Shown here one piece after another: positions 37,001-44,294 of a DNA stretch of 64,000 nucleotides. Each line of letters opens with the position of its first letter. Position 1 is the stretch's first letter. The notes beneath the pieces are model-generated. The model saw nothing but the letters and a program-made list of their open reading frames with translations, made no database searches and was not told the origin of the DNA. Position numbers and translations under genes: made by a program. This DNA is from CBDDEC01 sp965226785 (lineage in GTDB: Bacteria > Chloroflexota > Dehalococcoidia > UBA2979), in NCBI GenBank assembly GCA_965226785.1, contig CBDDEC010000003.1, positions 868,001 through 932,000 on the forward strand. Reading direction: 5' to 3'.

Positions 37001-37386
37001 AGACTCCTCGGTTCAGCATTGTCCTCCGGAAGGGCTACGCATTGGGCTCGATTGCGGTCATGACCGGCAGCGGTCGGGCACCCCTCTTCACGGTGACGTG
37101 GCCTGAAGGCGAGTTCGCCGGGATGAACCTCGAGTCCAGCGTGTTGCTGTCGAATCGAGACTCACTCGCGGAGATCAACGACATCGACCAGCGAGCGGCC
37201 GAGTACGAGTCGTTGGTCGATGAAGCCTACGAGCGCAGCGGGGCGCTCAACGCAGGATCGGTCTTCGGAGTCGACGACGTCATCGACCCTCTTGAGACCC
37301 GACGCTGGATCGTAGATGGCTTAAAGTCCGTGCCCGAATCCGAGCCACTCCGCCGTGGACGGCGGACGTTCCTGGACACCTGGTAG
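34006..37386 (+). CDS. single-chain acyl-CoA carboxylase (biotin carboxylase - BCCP - carboxyltransferase)
   Basis: A 1126-aa ATP- and biotin-dependent carboxylase with all functions in one chain. Biotin carboxylase occupies residues ~1-450 (KLLIANRGEI, KAIAGGGGRGMR, FIEANPRLQVEHTVTEE). The biotin site is Lys in LSALKMEHT near residue 548. The carboxyltransferase halves run from ~610 (GGRGHDKTDRM, GWCYAGNAAILG, LVDTPGMMVGPE). The plan matches single-chain long-chain acyl-CoA carboxylases known from mycobacteria. Codon use looks less GC-biased than in the paralogue at 50197, so separate acquisition is possible. A GAGGA ribosome site precedes the ATG. The start lies 105 bp downstream of the IS cluster. 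Confidence 0.93.
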   Translation: MDLHKLLIANRGEISIRIIRAAEELGITTAVVFSEGDAESPHVHRADEAHALTGRGAAAYLDIAQVLAIAKTAGCDAIHPGYGFLAESAEFARRCAEEGIVFVGPSVDTLDLLGDKSRARGLAQDQSVPVLPGSPGPVTAEGARQFLEALGDGGAIMIKAIAGGGGRGMRVVERLDDLVKAHARCQSEADAAFGNGDVFVEQYLPRARHIEVQVIGDGGGTVSHIGERECSIQRRHQKLVEIAPSPSLSSDTREAICAAAVRMAEAVSYLSLGTFEFLVDTTAADRFVFIEANPRLQVEHTVTEEVTGVDLVQAQLRLSRGETLSDLHLEQGAVPLARGFAIQARVNTEQMTPDGNVRPSGGKLTTFQPPSGPGVRVDTYAVPGYVTNPNFDSLLAKVIVHSPSDEFRAARGRLTRALNEFQIEGLETNIGFLGRVLQHDDFATQNVYTAWLDDHIELLGTVDDAPESANAPVSQAGAAIDRRDPLASLDFFRQGEPTRMGDAAPVLTGPPNTEPISAHLQATVTEILIEEGDVIREGQLLFVLSALKMEHTVEAEFGGLVRHVTVNSGETVYEGHALAFVEVMDVGEAIEREEPEIDVDYIRPSLQALFDRREFILDKNRPEAVERRHSRGRRTVRENISQLIDPGTWVEYGPLTISTPRRGLLLHDLIRKTPADGLVAGIGSVNGDLFDPKRARTIFISYDDTVYAGTQGGRGHDKTDRMVELADTLSLPLIFHAEGAGARSGSAPAGDPQNGPSGRGHPATRTFERMAQLSGKVPMIGVTAGWCYAGNAAILGLTDIIIATEDSLIAMGAPSTIEGGGMGVFLPEEIGPTSDTVPAGTVDILVKDQDDAIEASKKCLSYFQGSIASWESEDQRRLRHIIPENRHRSFDIRELIRILADKDSVLELRPEFGISMVTAFVRIEGHPFGLTANNNAYLGGAIDSPGSDKVARFWQLCDAFNIPIITLVDTPGMMVGPEVERTALVRHSSRLFVTGANLETPRFSIVLRKGYALGSIAVMTGSGRAPLFTVTWPEGEFAGMNLESSVLLSNRDSLAEINDIDQRAAEYESLVDEAYERSGALNAGSVFGVDDVIDPLETRRWIVDGLKSVPESEPLRRGRRTFLDTW

Positions 37387-37485
37387 GCCCCGGTACTGAT
37401 GACCAGACCGACTCAGCGAGACGAGTTTCTTGCCCGCCGACGCGGGCTTGACGACCACATCAGCGGTCGGACTAGATCCGGCTCG

Positions 37486-38450
37486 CTAGGCGCCGCGGTG
37501 CCGCTGGATCGGCAGCTCGCGATGGCGCTCACCAGTGGCGTTGAAGACAGCGTTCGAGGCGGCGGCTGCGGTCGGCACGATGCCCGGCTCGCCCGCTCCC
37601 GTCGAGGGTGTGTCGGTTTCGCCAAGTAGGGCTACGTCGATGCGGGGTGCGTCGACGATTCGAGGCATGCGGTAGCGCGCAAGACCCGCGTTCAGGAGGC
37701 GGCCCTGCTCGAAATCGATCGCCTCGTATAGAGCGTTGCCGATGCCCATCACGATCGCGCCCTCCATCTGGTTGGTCGCGCCGTCCGGGTTCACCACGAG
37801 CCCACAGTCCAGCGCGGCTGAGACGCGGGTGACGCGCACCTCGACTGGCTGGGCGTCGAGCTCGAGGCAGACCGCGGAATAAGAGCCAACGTCGAGCCCG
37901 ATGGCGACGCCCGTGCCGGCACTGCCGTCCCAGCCGAAGTCGTCGGCTGCGTGTTCGAGCACGCGGCGGTAGCGCGGCTCCTCGAGATGGCGTAGACGCA
38001 GCTCGACGGGGTCTGCGCCCACGGCCTTCGCGATCTCGTCCATGTGCACTTCGCGCGCGAAGTGGTTAACCGCTCCGCCGAGAGAGCTGTAGGAGCCAGC
38101 GGCGAGCGGGCTCTCAGCGCGGGCGACCGTGACGCGGGCGTGCGGTGTCGCATACGGAGAGACAGAACCGCGTTGCCCGATCGTGGCGCGCTCACCGGCG
38201 TGGTAGGCGTCGCATGCCACGCCGTCAGCGTGCCGTCGTGTTTGAAACCGCTGCGGATCGTGATGAGCGCAGCCGGGCGGAAGGTTGCCCACGTCGTTTC
38301 CTCGGCGCGCGTGTACGCCACTCGGACCGGCGCCGCGGCCGCACGAGCGAGCCGCGCTGCCTCTTCGGCCGGATCGAAGATCGACTTGCCGCCGAACCCG
38401 CCCCCGATGTCGGGCGTGATCACGCGGACCGCCGCCTCCTCGATCGCGAA
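37486..38450 (-). pseudogene. truncated, frameshifted molybdopterin-binding dehydrogenase large subunit (XDH/CoxL family)
   Basis: C-terminal ~320 residues of a xanthine dehydrogenase / aldehyde oxidase / CO dehydrogenase-type large subunit. The molybdopterin loop DIGGGFGGKS is just inside the 5' end. The C-terminal GLVVNPDGATNQMEGAI and TGAGEPGIVP (likely catalytic Glu) are clear. A one-base deletion near 38211 separates WHA from DAYHAGERATIG. The 5' part is cut off exactly where the dppC repeat begins (38451). Medium and small subunits are absent. Positions 37387-37485 hold no recognisable gene apart from the possible start of an unknown frame at 37399. Confidence 0.75.
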
Positions 38451-38637
38451 CGTCGGCGTGGGTCTCGGTACGCCGAGCTGGGGCGCCATGATCTCCGAAG
38501 GGCGCGACTTCATGACGCGCGCCTGGTGGCTGACCGCGATCCCCGGCGTGGCGATCCTGCTGATCGCGCTGAGCGGGAACCTCGCCGGCGACTGGCTGCG
38601 AGACGCGATCGATCCGCGGTTGCGCAACGTTCGCTGA
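38451..38637 (+). pseudogene. dppC 3' fragment
   Basis: Sixty-one codons identical, apart from isolated changes (one Val to Ile), to the end of dppC at 27270-27456. They read VGVGLGTPSWGAMISEG and end WLRDAIDPRLRNVR. The rest of the permease is missing. The fragment directly abuts the molybdopterin dehydrogenase remnant. Confidence 0.85.
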
Positions 38638-38716
38638 CGCGGCTGGATCAGCCCACGACCGGTCAATGGGTCGAGCGCGTTGGCGAAAAAAACCATTGGA
38701 TTAACACATACGCTTT
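38451..38716 (+). repeat. 265-bp direct repeat, copy B
   Basis: Partner of 27270-27534, one base longer because of an A run. It ends CATACGCTTT, after which copy B continues GAAATCGG into the binding-protein promoter while copy A continues CGGTCAG into a CoA-transferase remnant. Confidence 0.9.
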
Positions 38717-38743
38717 GAAATCGGTCCCAAATCTGGCTACAAT
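38715..38743 (+). promoter_or_regulatory. sigma70-type promoter of the binding-protein gene
   Basis: TTGAAA (38715-38720), a 17-nt spacer and TACAAT (38738-38743) form a good housekeeping promoter 47 nt before the ATG at 38791. The -35 box spans the edge of repeat copy B; copy A lacks it because its sequence changes after CTTT. Confidence 0.7.
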
Positions 38744-38790
38744 CCGCCGAGACGGACCACACTCCAGGTCCGAACCCGGAGGGGCATTCA

Positions 38791-40563
38791 ATGACCGACC
38801 ACAGCTATTGGACTCGACTCTCTCAACAGCGATTGAGCCGCCGAGGCGCCCTCCGGGGTGCAGCCGTCGGCGCTGCCGGTCTGGCTGGCGCCGCGCTGAT
38901 CGGCTGCGGCGATGACGACGACGACGACGACGACGATGACGACGGTGGAGCTGGAACTCCAGTCGCGACCGCGACCGGCCCTGGCGCGACGGCGACCCCA
39001 ACAGTCGCCGCCGAGGACATCAACCGTGAGGGCGAGCTACGCATCGTCCGCAGCGAGGATCGAGGCTCGCTCGACCCGCAGTCGGTCGCTGGAGTCGCCA
39101 ACTACTTCAGCGCTTCGTTCTTCTACGGGGGCATCCTGGCCCAGCACCCCGTCGACAGAAGGCCCGTGCCCCACATGGGCTCGTTCGCATGGGCCGATGC
39201 GAACGAGACCGTGATCATCAGGGTGCATCCTGGGATCATCGATCACGAGGGGTTCCCCTATCTGGCCGAGGATCTCGCCTGGAGCATGCAGCGCAGCGCC
39301 GAGAAGGGTGACTTCGCCGACCGCGATGACTTTACGAGCGCGCGGGCTCAGCTCTGGACGGACCTCGGTGAGCCCGAAGTGGTCGATGACCTGACGATCC
39401 GCCTGAAGGTGCTGTCGCCGAACGTTACTCTGCCTGCAACGACGTTCGGCATAGCGCATGTGACCAGGCGTTACTTCGAGCGCGTCGGCGTTGACCAGGC
39501 GGGTCTCGAGCCCTCCGGGTTCGGGTCGTTCCGCTTCGTGTCTCGTATTCCGGACACGGAGACCAAAGCCACCCGCTACGACGACTACTTCTGGGACAAC
39601 ACGAACGCGTACGGCCCGTGGAAGACGACGTTCAAAGATATGACCATGCTGATTCGGCCCGAGCCGATTTCTCAGGTCGCCGCGCTGCAGGCGGGCGAGG
39701 CGGACTTCGTGCCCGAGATGGAAGTGGAACTTGCGACGAGCGAGTTCGGGGACGACGACGACTTCGAGGTTGTCTTCGTCAACCGCGGATTGGGCCACGC
39801 CATCCAGATGAACACGCAGGTGGCGACCGTTCCGGACACGGGAGAGGTCAACCCCTTCCTCGACGAGCGGGTGCGCGCGGCGGCGAACCTGGCGATTGAC
39901 CGACAGGGCTACATCGACGCGCTACTCACCGGCAAGGAGGGGCTGCTGAGGGGGCTGTCCTCGCTCTCCGGTGGCTTCCCGGCAGGCGAGATCGAGCAGT
40001 TCGACCCCGGGTTCGACCTCGAGAAGGCGAAGGCGCTGATGGTCGAGGCGGGCTACGCGGAAGGCTTCGATGTCCCGCTCTACCACGGCACCGGTTACTT
40101 CTCGCAGTCCGACGAGATCGTGCAGATCGTCCAGCAGTCGCTGGAGAAGATTGGAATCCGTGCCGAGATCCTGTCGATGCCGTTTGCGGACGAGCTGCCG
40201 ATCATCCGCGACAAGACCGTGTGGGGCCTCTTCTACTTCGGGTCCTCTCCCACGGCCGACGTGGAGGGCAACGCGCTTGCCTTCTGGGGCGACGAGGGGT
40301 TCTACAACCAATCGGCCATCCCCGGCTCGAAGCTGGACGAGCTGACGCAGGCGCAGAAGAGCGCGTTCGACCCGGAGGAGCGGGCCGAGATCCTCAAGGA
40401 GGCGTGGATCCTGCACTACACGCAGCAAGGCTGGATCTTCCTCCACGAGGAGATTCAGACAGCGGTGTACAGCAGCAAACGGCTACGCTGGGAGCCCGAC
40501 GGCGGCGAGCACCGCTTGAAGTTCGCTCCGTCGCCGTGGGAGTTCCACGTACTGAACACCTAG
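38791..40563 (+). CDS. peptide-type ABC importer substrate-binding lipoprotein
   Basis: A 590-aa extracytoplasmic solute-binding protein (SBP_bac_5 family). The N-terminus has a Tat-like LSRRGALRG motif, a short hydrophobic run and lipobox ALIGC. The cysteine is followed by a run of Asp residues and a Pro/Thr/Ala linker, a style seen in Chloroflexota lipoproteins. The mature domain starts GELRIVRSEDRGSLDPQ and contains the conserved NPFLDERVRAAANLAIDRQG. It probably serves the permeases at 25628-27456, now 11 kb away; no ATPase gene is in the window. An upstream GGAGGGG site supports the start. Confidence 0.93.
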   Translation: MTDHSYWTRLSQQRLSRRGALRGAAVGAAGLAGAALIGCGDDDDDDDDDDDGGAGTPVATATGPGATATPTVAAEDINREGELRIVRSEDRGSLDPQSVAGVANYFSASFFYGGILAQHPVDRRPVPHMGSFAWADANETVIIRVHPGIIDHEGFPYLAEDLAWSMQRSAEKGDFADRDDFTSARAQLWTDLGEPEVVDDLTIRLKVLSPNVTLPATTFGIAHVTRRYFERVGVDQAGLEPSGFGSFRFVSRIPDTETKATRYDDYFWDNTNAYGPWKTTFKDMTMLIRPEPISQVAALQAGEADFVPEMEVELATSEFGDDDDFEVVFVNRGLGHAIQMNTQVATVPDTGEVNPFLDERVRAAANLAIDRQGYIDALLTGKEGLLRGLSSLSGGFPAGEIEQFDPGFDLEKAKALMVEAGYAEGFDVPLYHGTGYFSQSDEIVQIVQQSLEKIGIRAEILSMPFADELPIIRDKTVWGLFYFGSSPTADVEGNALAFWGDEGFYNQSAIPGSKLDELTQAQKSAFDPEERAEILKEAWILHYTQQGWIFLHEEIQTAVYSSKRLRWEPDGGEHRLKFAPSPWEFHVLNT

Positions 40564-40613
40564 GCGGGAGCGCTCCCGCCTCGGCGGCGGCGTGATCGCG
40601 GCGCCGCCGAGGC
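40564..40613. other. two adjacent strong hairpins between the binding-protein and DUF1800 genes
   Basis: The first is a perfect 16-bp palindrome, GCGGGAGCGCTCCCGC (40564-40579), starting directly after the stop. The second has a 12-bp stem GCCTCGGCGGCG (40578-40589) pairing with 40602-40613 around a 12-nt loop. There is no T tract. They may stabilise the upstream mRNA or reduce readthrough into the DUF1800 gene. Confidence 0.65.
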
Positions 40614-40639
40614 CGCGGATGCGGGCGAACGGCGTGGCG

Positions 40640-42046
40640 ATGGGTAACGAGCAGATCGCCCTGATAGCGCACTTCACGCGTCGCGTCGGCGTGGGAGCGA
40701 CTCGCGACGAACTGGAGTCGCTCGCCGCGCGCCCCTACGAAGAGGTCGTCGAGGAGTTCCTGCAGCCGGAATCCCCCGGCTCTGATGCTGGGGAGCCAGA
40801 CCGGGACGTCCTGGATCGGTACCTGCCCACATCGACCAGTCCGGAGGTGCCGACCGGCTGGGCATCGCGCTGGCTCTACAACCTCGCGAACAACCCTCGT
40901 CCGCTACGCGACAAGATGGCGCTGTTCTGGCACCAGGTGTTCGCGACGGCGTACTTCAAGGGTTCGCACGCCCGCTCGATCGTGATCCAGATCGACATGT
41001 TCCGCGCCAACGGCATGGGCACCATGCGGCAGATCCTCCTCGACCTGTCACGCGACCCGGCGATGATCCACTGGCTCGACAACTCCGAGAACCACGCGGA
41101 CGCCGTCAATGAGAACTACGGTCGCGAGCTGCTGGAGCTGTTCTCGATGGGCGTCGGGAACTACAGCGAGGACGACATCAAGGCGGCGGCGCGCGCGTTC
41201 ACGGGCTGGACGTTCACCCAGCCGGTGCCCCTCTACCCCTACAGCACGACCGACTCCGAGTTCCGCTTTGACCCCGCTGACCACGACACCGACGAGAAGA
41301 CGTTCCTCGGCGAGACGGTCGTAGACGGCGAAGACGTGATCGACGTGATCGTGAGACAGGAGGCCTGTGCCCGCTTCATCGCGCGGCAGCTCTACAGCTT
41401 CTTCGTGGCGGACGAAGCGCCCGTGCCCTCGTGGCACGACACGCCACCGCGCGACCCCGCGGCGGTGGCGATCCTCGCGGAGGCGTTCCGCGAGTCTGAC
41501 GGCGACATCCGCGAGGTGATGCGGACGCTGCTGCTGTCCGACTTCTTCCGCAAGGCGCGCTTCACGCGGGTGAAGAGCCCGGCCGAGTTCATCGGCGGTG
41601 CGCTCAAGCTCTCCGGTGCGCCGCAGTTCCCCGACCTTTCGGTGGCGCACCTCTCGCGCGCTTCGCTCCTGATGGGTCAGGCGCTGATGGACCCGCCCTC
41701 CGTCGAGGGCTGGCACACCGGGCACGAGTGGCTCGACTCCGGCACGCTGACCGAGCGCGTCAACTTCGCGGTCTCGCAGGTGATGGACACCGACCGCCCG
41801 GGCGTCGCGGCGATCATCGAACGCGTCGCGGCCGCTGGCGACGCCACGCCGGAGGCGCTGGTTGACCGCTGCCTCGAGCTCTGCGGACCCCTCGAGGTGA
41901 GCGACGAGACGCGCGCTACGCTGCTGGAGCGCGCTGGGGAGGGCGGTCCAGCGGTGTTCGATGGCGACGTCAGCGAAGCGGAGGCGGCTCGCATCGGCCG
42001 AATCCTGCAGCTGATCGTAGCCGCACCCGAGTATCAGTTCGCGTAG
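40640..42046 (+). CDS. DUF1800 family protein
   Basis: A 468-aa protein of the DUF1800 family, typically paired with DUF1501. It begins AHFTRRVGVGATRDELE, and the middle holds MALFWHQVFAT, DNSENHADAVNENYGRELLE and FTGWTF, all family hallmarks. The ATG at 40640 (MGNEQ) is chosen by comparison with the paralogue at 58545-59939, which begins MGEES after a clear ribosome site; starts at 40592 or 40619 are possible. No signal peptide is evident. Function unknown; the family is often found with exported or surface-associated DUF1501 proteins. The next gene follows after 11 nt. Confidence 0.88.
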   Translation: MGNEQIALIAHFTRRVGVGATRDELESLAARPYEEVVEEFLQPESPGSDAGEPDRDVLDRYLPTSTSPEVPTGWASRWLYNLANNPRPLRDKMALFWHQVFATAYFKGSHARSIVIQIDMFRANGMGTMRQILLDLSRDPAMIHWLDNSENHADAVNENYGRELLELFSMGVGNYSEDDIKAAARAFTGWTFTQPVPLYPYSTTDSEFRFDPADHDTDEKTFLGETVVDGEDVIDVIVRQEACARFIARQLYSFFVADEAPVPSWHDTPPRDPAAVAILAEAFRESDGDIREVMRTLLLSDFFRKARFTRVKSPAEFIGGALKLSGAPQFPDLSVAHLSRASLLMGQALMDPPSVEGWHTGHEWLDSGTLTERVNFAVSQVMDTDRPGVAAIIERVAAAGDATPEALVDRCLELCGPLEVSDETRATLLERAGEGGPAVFDGDVSEAEAARIGRILQLIVAAPEYQFA

Positions 42047-42057
42047 CGAGGACAGCG

Positions 42058-43203
42058 ATGACCGCGAAACTCCAGAAGGCGCCCGTGCTTGTTGTCGTAC
42101 AGCTCAACGGCGGCCTCGACTTCATGAACACGCTGATCCCGTATCAGAGCGGCGTCATACGCGACGCGCGCCCGAACGTGAGCCTCCCCCTCGAGGACAC
42201 GCTGCCGATCGACGATCAGCTCGCCTGGCATCCCGCGGCGCGGGCGTTCAAGGAGCTGTACGACGCGGGCGACCTGGCGGTGATCCAGGGTGTGGGCTGG
42301 GAGAACTCGGATCGCTCGCACTTCCGCGCGATGGACATCTGGCACACCTGCGAGCCGGATGAGATCGCCACCGAGGGCTGGCTCGCGAAGGTGACACGCG
42401 AGTTCGATGCCGGATCGGAGAATCCGCTGACCGCTGTCAGCTTCGGCCGCGGATTGCCTCGTGCGCTCGCCGCGTCGGGCGTGACCGTGACCTCCGTGGG
42501 TGACCTCGATCAGTTCGGGTTGATGACAGACGTCGAGGCGGAGGAGGAGCGGGTCAAGGACCTCGACAGCTTCCGCCGCATGTACACACCGGTTGGCACC
42601 GGGATCGTGCAGGACTACCTGGCGCAGACCGGGCGCAGCGTACTGAAGAGCGCCGACATGCTGAAGGACGTGCCCGGGCGCTACTCGTCCGAGGTCGAAT
42701 ACGCGCCGAACCCGATCGCGCAGGCGCTGCGCGACGTAGCCCGCGTTCACACCGCGGGGCTGGGGACGCGCATCTTCTACACGCAGCATGCGGGCTACGA
42801 CCTGCACTCGAACGAGTCGACGATGTTGCCGGGGCTGCTCACCGAGTTGACCGAGGCGGTCAGTGACTTCATGCAGGATCTACGGGAACACGACGCCTCG
42901 GATGAGGTGGTGGTGCTCGTCTTCTCCGAGTTCGGTCGTCGCATCAAGGACAACGGCTCTGGTACGGATCACGGCTCCGGCGGCGGCGCTTACCTGATCG
43001 GCGACCGCGTCGAGGGTGGCCTGTACGCCGAGTACCCCTCGATCGATCCGCAGGATTGGCTCTACGGCGAAGACCTGCGCCACACGATCGACTTCCGCAG
43101 CATCTACGCGACGCTGCTGGACCAATGGCTGGGTGTCGATTCGGTCCCGGTCGTGGGTGGCGCCTTCGAGCAGATCAACCCCTTCCAGCACTCAGTCGCG
43201 TGA
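42058..43203 (+). CDS. DUF1501 family protein
   Basis: A 381-aa protein of the alkaline phosphatase/sulfatase-like DUF1501 family. It contains LNGGLDFMNTLIPY, NSDRSHFRAMDIWHT, HAGYDLHSNES and VFSEFGRRIKDN followed by TDHGSGG, the likely metal-binding positions. Most relatives have a Tat signal; this one starts directly with MTAKLQKAPVLVVVQL and lacks it. It overlaps no gene but lies 11 nt after the DUF1800 gene and 13 nt before the NHL gene, making a three-gene unit. Confidence 0.9.
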   Translation: MTAKLQKAPVLVVVQLNGGLDFMNTLIPYQSGVIRDARPNVSLPLEDTLPIDDQLAWHPAARAFKELYDAGDLAVIQGVGWENSDRSHFRAMDIWHTCEPDEIATEGWLAKVTREFDAGSENPLTAVSFGRGLPRALAASGVTVTSVGDLDQFGLMTDVEAEEERVKDLDSFRRMYTPVGTGIVQDYLAQTGRSVLKSADMLKDVPGRYSSEVEYAPNPIAQALRDVARVHTAGLGTRIFYTQHAGYDLHSNESTMLPGLLTELTEAVSDFMQDLREHDASDEVVVLVFSEFGRRIKDNGSGTDHGSGGGAYLIGDRVEGGLYAEYPSIDPQDWLYGEDLRHTIDFRSIYATLLDQWLGVDSVPVVGGAFEQINPFQHSVA

Positions 43204-43216
43204 GGGGCGGCAGGCG

Positions 43217-44254
43217 ATGACCACCAACGGTGCCAGTTCAGTCGACGCGGTCGAGCAGGGCGAGTTCGAGGCGTTGCTGCGCGCCGGGTTCCCGTACGAA
43301 ACGACCATCGGGATGCGGCGCGTGACGTGGTATCCGATCGACATCGCCCTCGGCGAGGAGGGGCGGGTCTATTGCCTGCGGCGCGGACCGTTCGAGGTCG
43401 GCGGCGTGATCTGCATGATCAACCGTGACGACAAAAACCTCGGCGTGATCGACGTCGGGTGGACATGGCCCGTCGGGATCGTTCGGGACGCCGAAGAGCG
43501 GCTGTACGTCTCGGACGAGGCGCAGCACAACATCACCATCGTCAATCGCGAGGGCGAGCAGCTGGGGCAGTGGGGCGAGCATGGCAGCGCGCCCGGCCAG
43601 CTCGATCGCCCGGCGCAGATGGCGTTCGACGCGGAGGGCCACCTGCTGGTGGCGGACGCGATGAACCATCGTATCCAGCGCTTCACCGTCGACGGCGAGT
43701 ACATCGACGGCTTCGGTAGCTACGGCAGCGCGCCCGGCGAGTTCGACATGCCGTGGGGCATTGCCCTCGACGAGTCGGGCTGCATCTACGTGGGCGACTG
43801 GCGCAACGATCGGGTGCAGAAGCTGAGCCCGACCGGCGAGCCGCTGATGACCTTCGGCTCGAGCGGGGACGGCGAGGGCGAGCTGAACCGCCCCGCTGGC
43901 GTCGCGGTCGACCAGCACGGTGACATCTACGTGGCCGACCGAGGCAACAACCGCGTCATGCTCTTCGACCGGCAGGGCCGCTACGTCGAGCAGTTCATCG
44001 GCGACGCCACGATCTCAAAGCTCGGGCGGGTGTACCTCATGGCGAACGCCAAGGTGCTGCGCCTCCGCGAGATGTCCGTCCTCGAGGACCAGAAGCGCTT
44101 CCGCGCGCCGGCCTCGGTGCGGGTTGATGGTGACCGGCTCTTCGTCGCCGACTTCGGCTTCCATCGGGTGCAGATCTACCGCAAGGAGGCCTATCCGCTC
44201 ACCGCCGCCGAGGTGATGCCGCACCCCGGGGCTCCCAACCTCTTTACCGTCTGA
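43217..44254 (+). CDS. NHL-repeat beta-propeller protein
   Basis: A 345-aa protein with about five NHL-type repeats, for example FDMPWGIALDESGCIYVGDW, NRPAGVAVDQHGDIYVADRG and NNRVMLFDRQG. These propellers bind ligands or partner proteins. No signal peptide or membrane segment is visible, so the location is uncertain. A GAGGGG ribosome site precedes the ATG at 43217. Placement after DUF1800-DUF1501 suggests a shared role. It converges on the fused CoA-transferase gene. Confidence 0.88.
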   Translation: MTTNGASSVDAVEQGEFEALLRAGFPYETTIGMRRVTWYPIDIALGEEGRVYCLRRGPFEVGGVICMINRDDKNLGVIDVGWTWPVGIVRDAEERLYVSDEAQHNITIVNREGEQLGQWGEHGSAPGQLDRPAQMAFDAEGHLLVADAMNHRIQRFTVDGEYIDGFGSYGSAPGEFDMPWGIALDESGCIYVGDWRNDRVQKLSPTGEPLMTFGSSGDGEGELNRPAGVAVDQHGDIYVADRGNNRVMLFDRQGRYVEQFIGDATISKLGRVYLMANAKVLRLREMSVLEDQKRFRAPASVRVDGDRLFVADFGFHRVQIYRKEAYPLTAAEVMPHPGAPNLFTV

Positions 44255-44273
44255 CGATTCCGCCTCAAGGATC

Positions 44274-44294
44274 GCCGCCGGTTACTCCGGCGGC
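44274..44294. terminator. possible bidirectional hairpin between convergent genes
   Basis: GCCGCCGG and CCGGCGGC form an 8-bp stem around TTACT, directly after the NHL gene and covering the stop of the CoA-transferase gene. No T tract follows, so termination is plausible but unproven. Confidence 0.4.

Noticed and set aside
38907..38945. GAC-rich simple repeat as a regulatory or unstable repeat
   Set aside because: It is coding and gives the poly-Asp linker after the lipobox cysteine, common in lipoproteins of this style.
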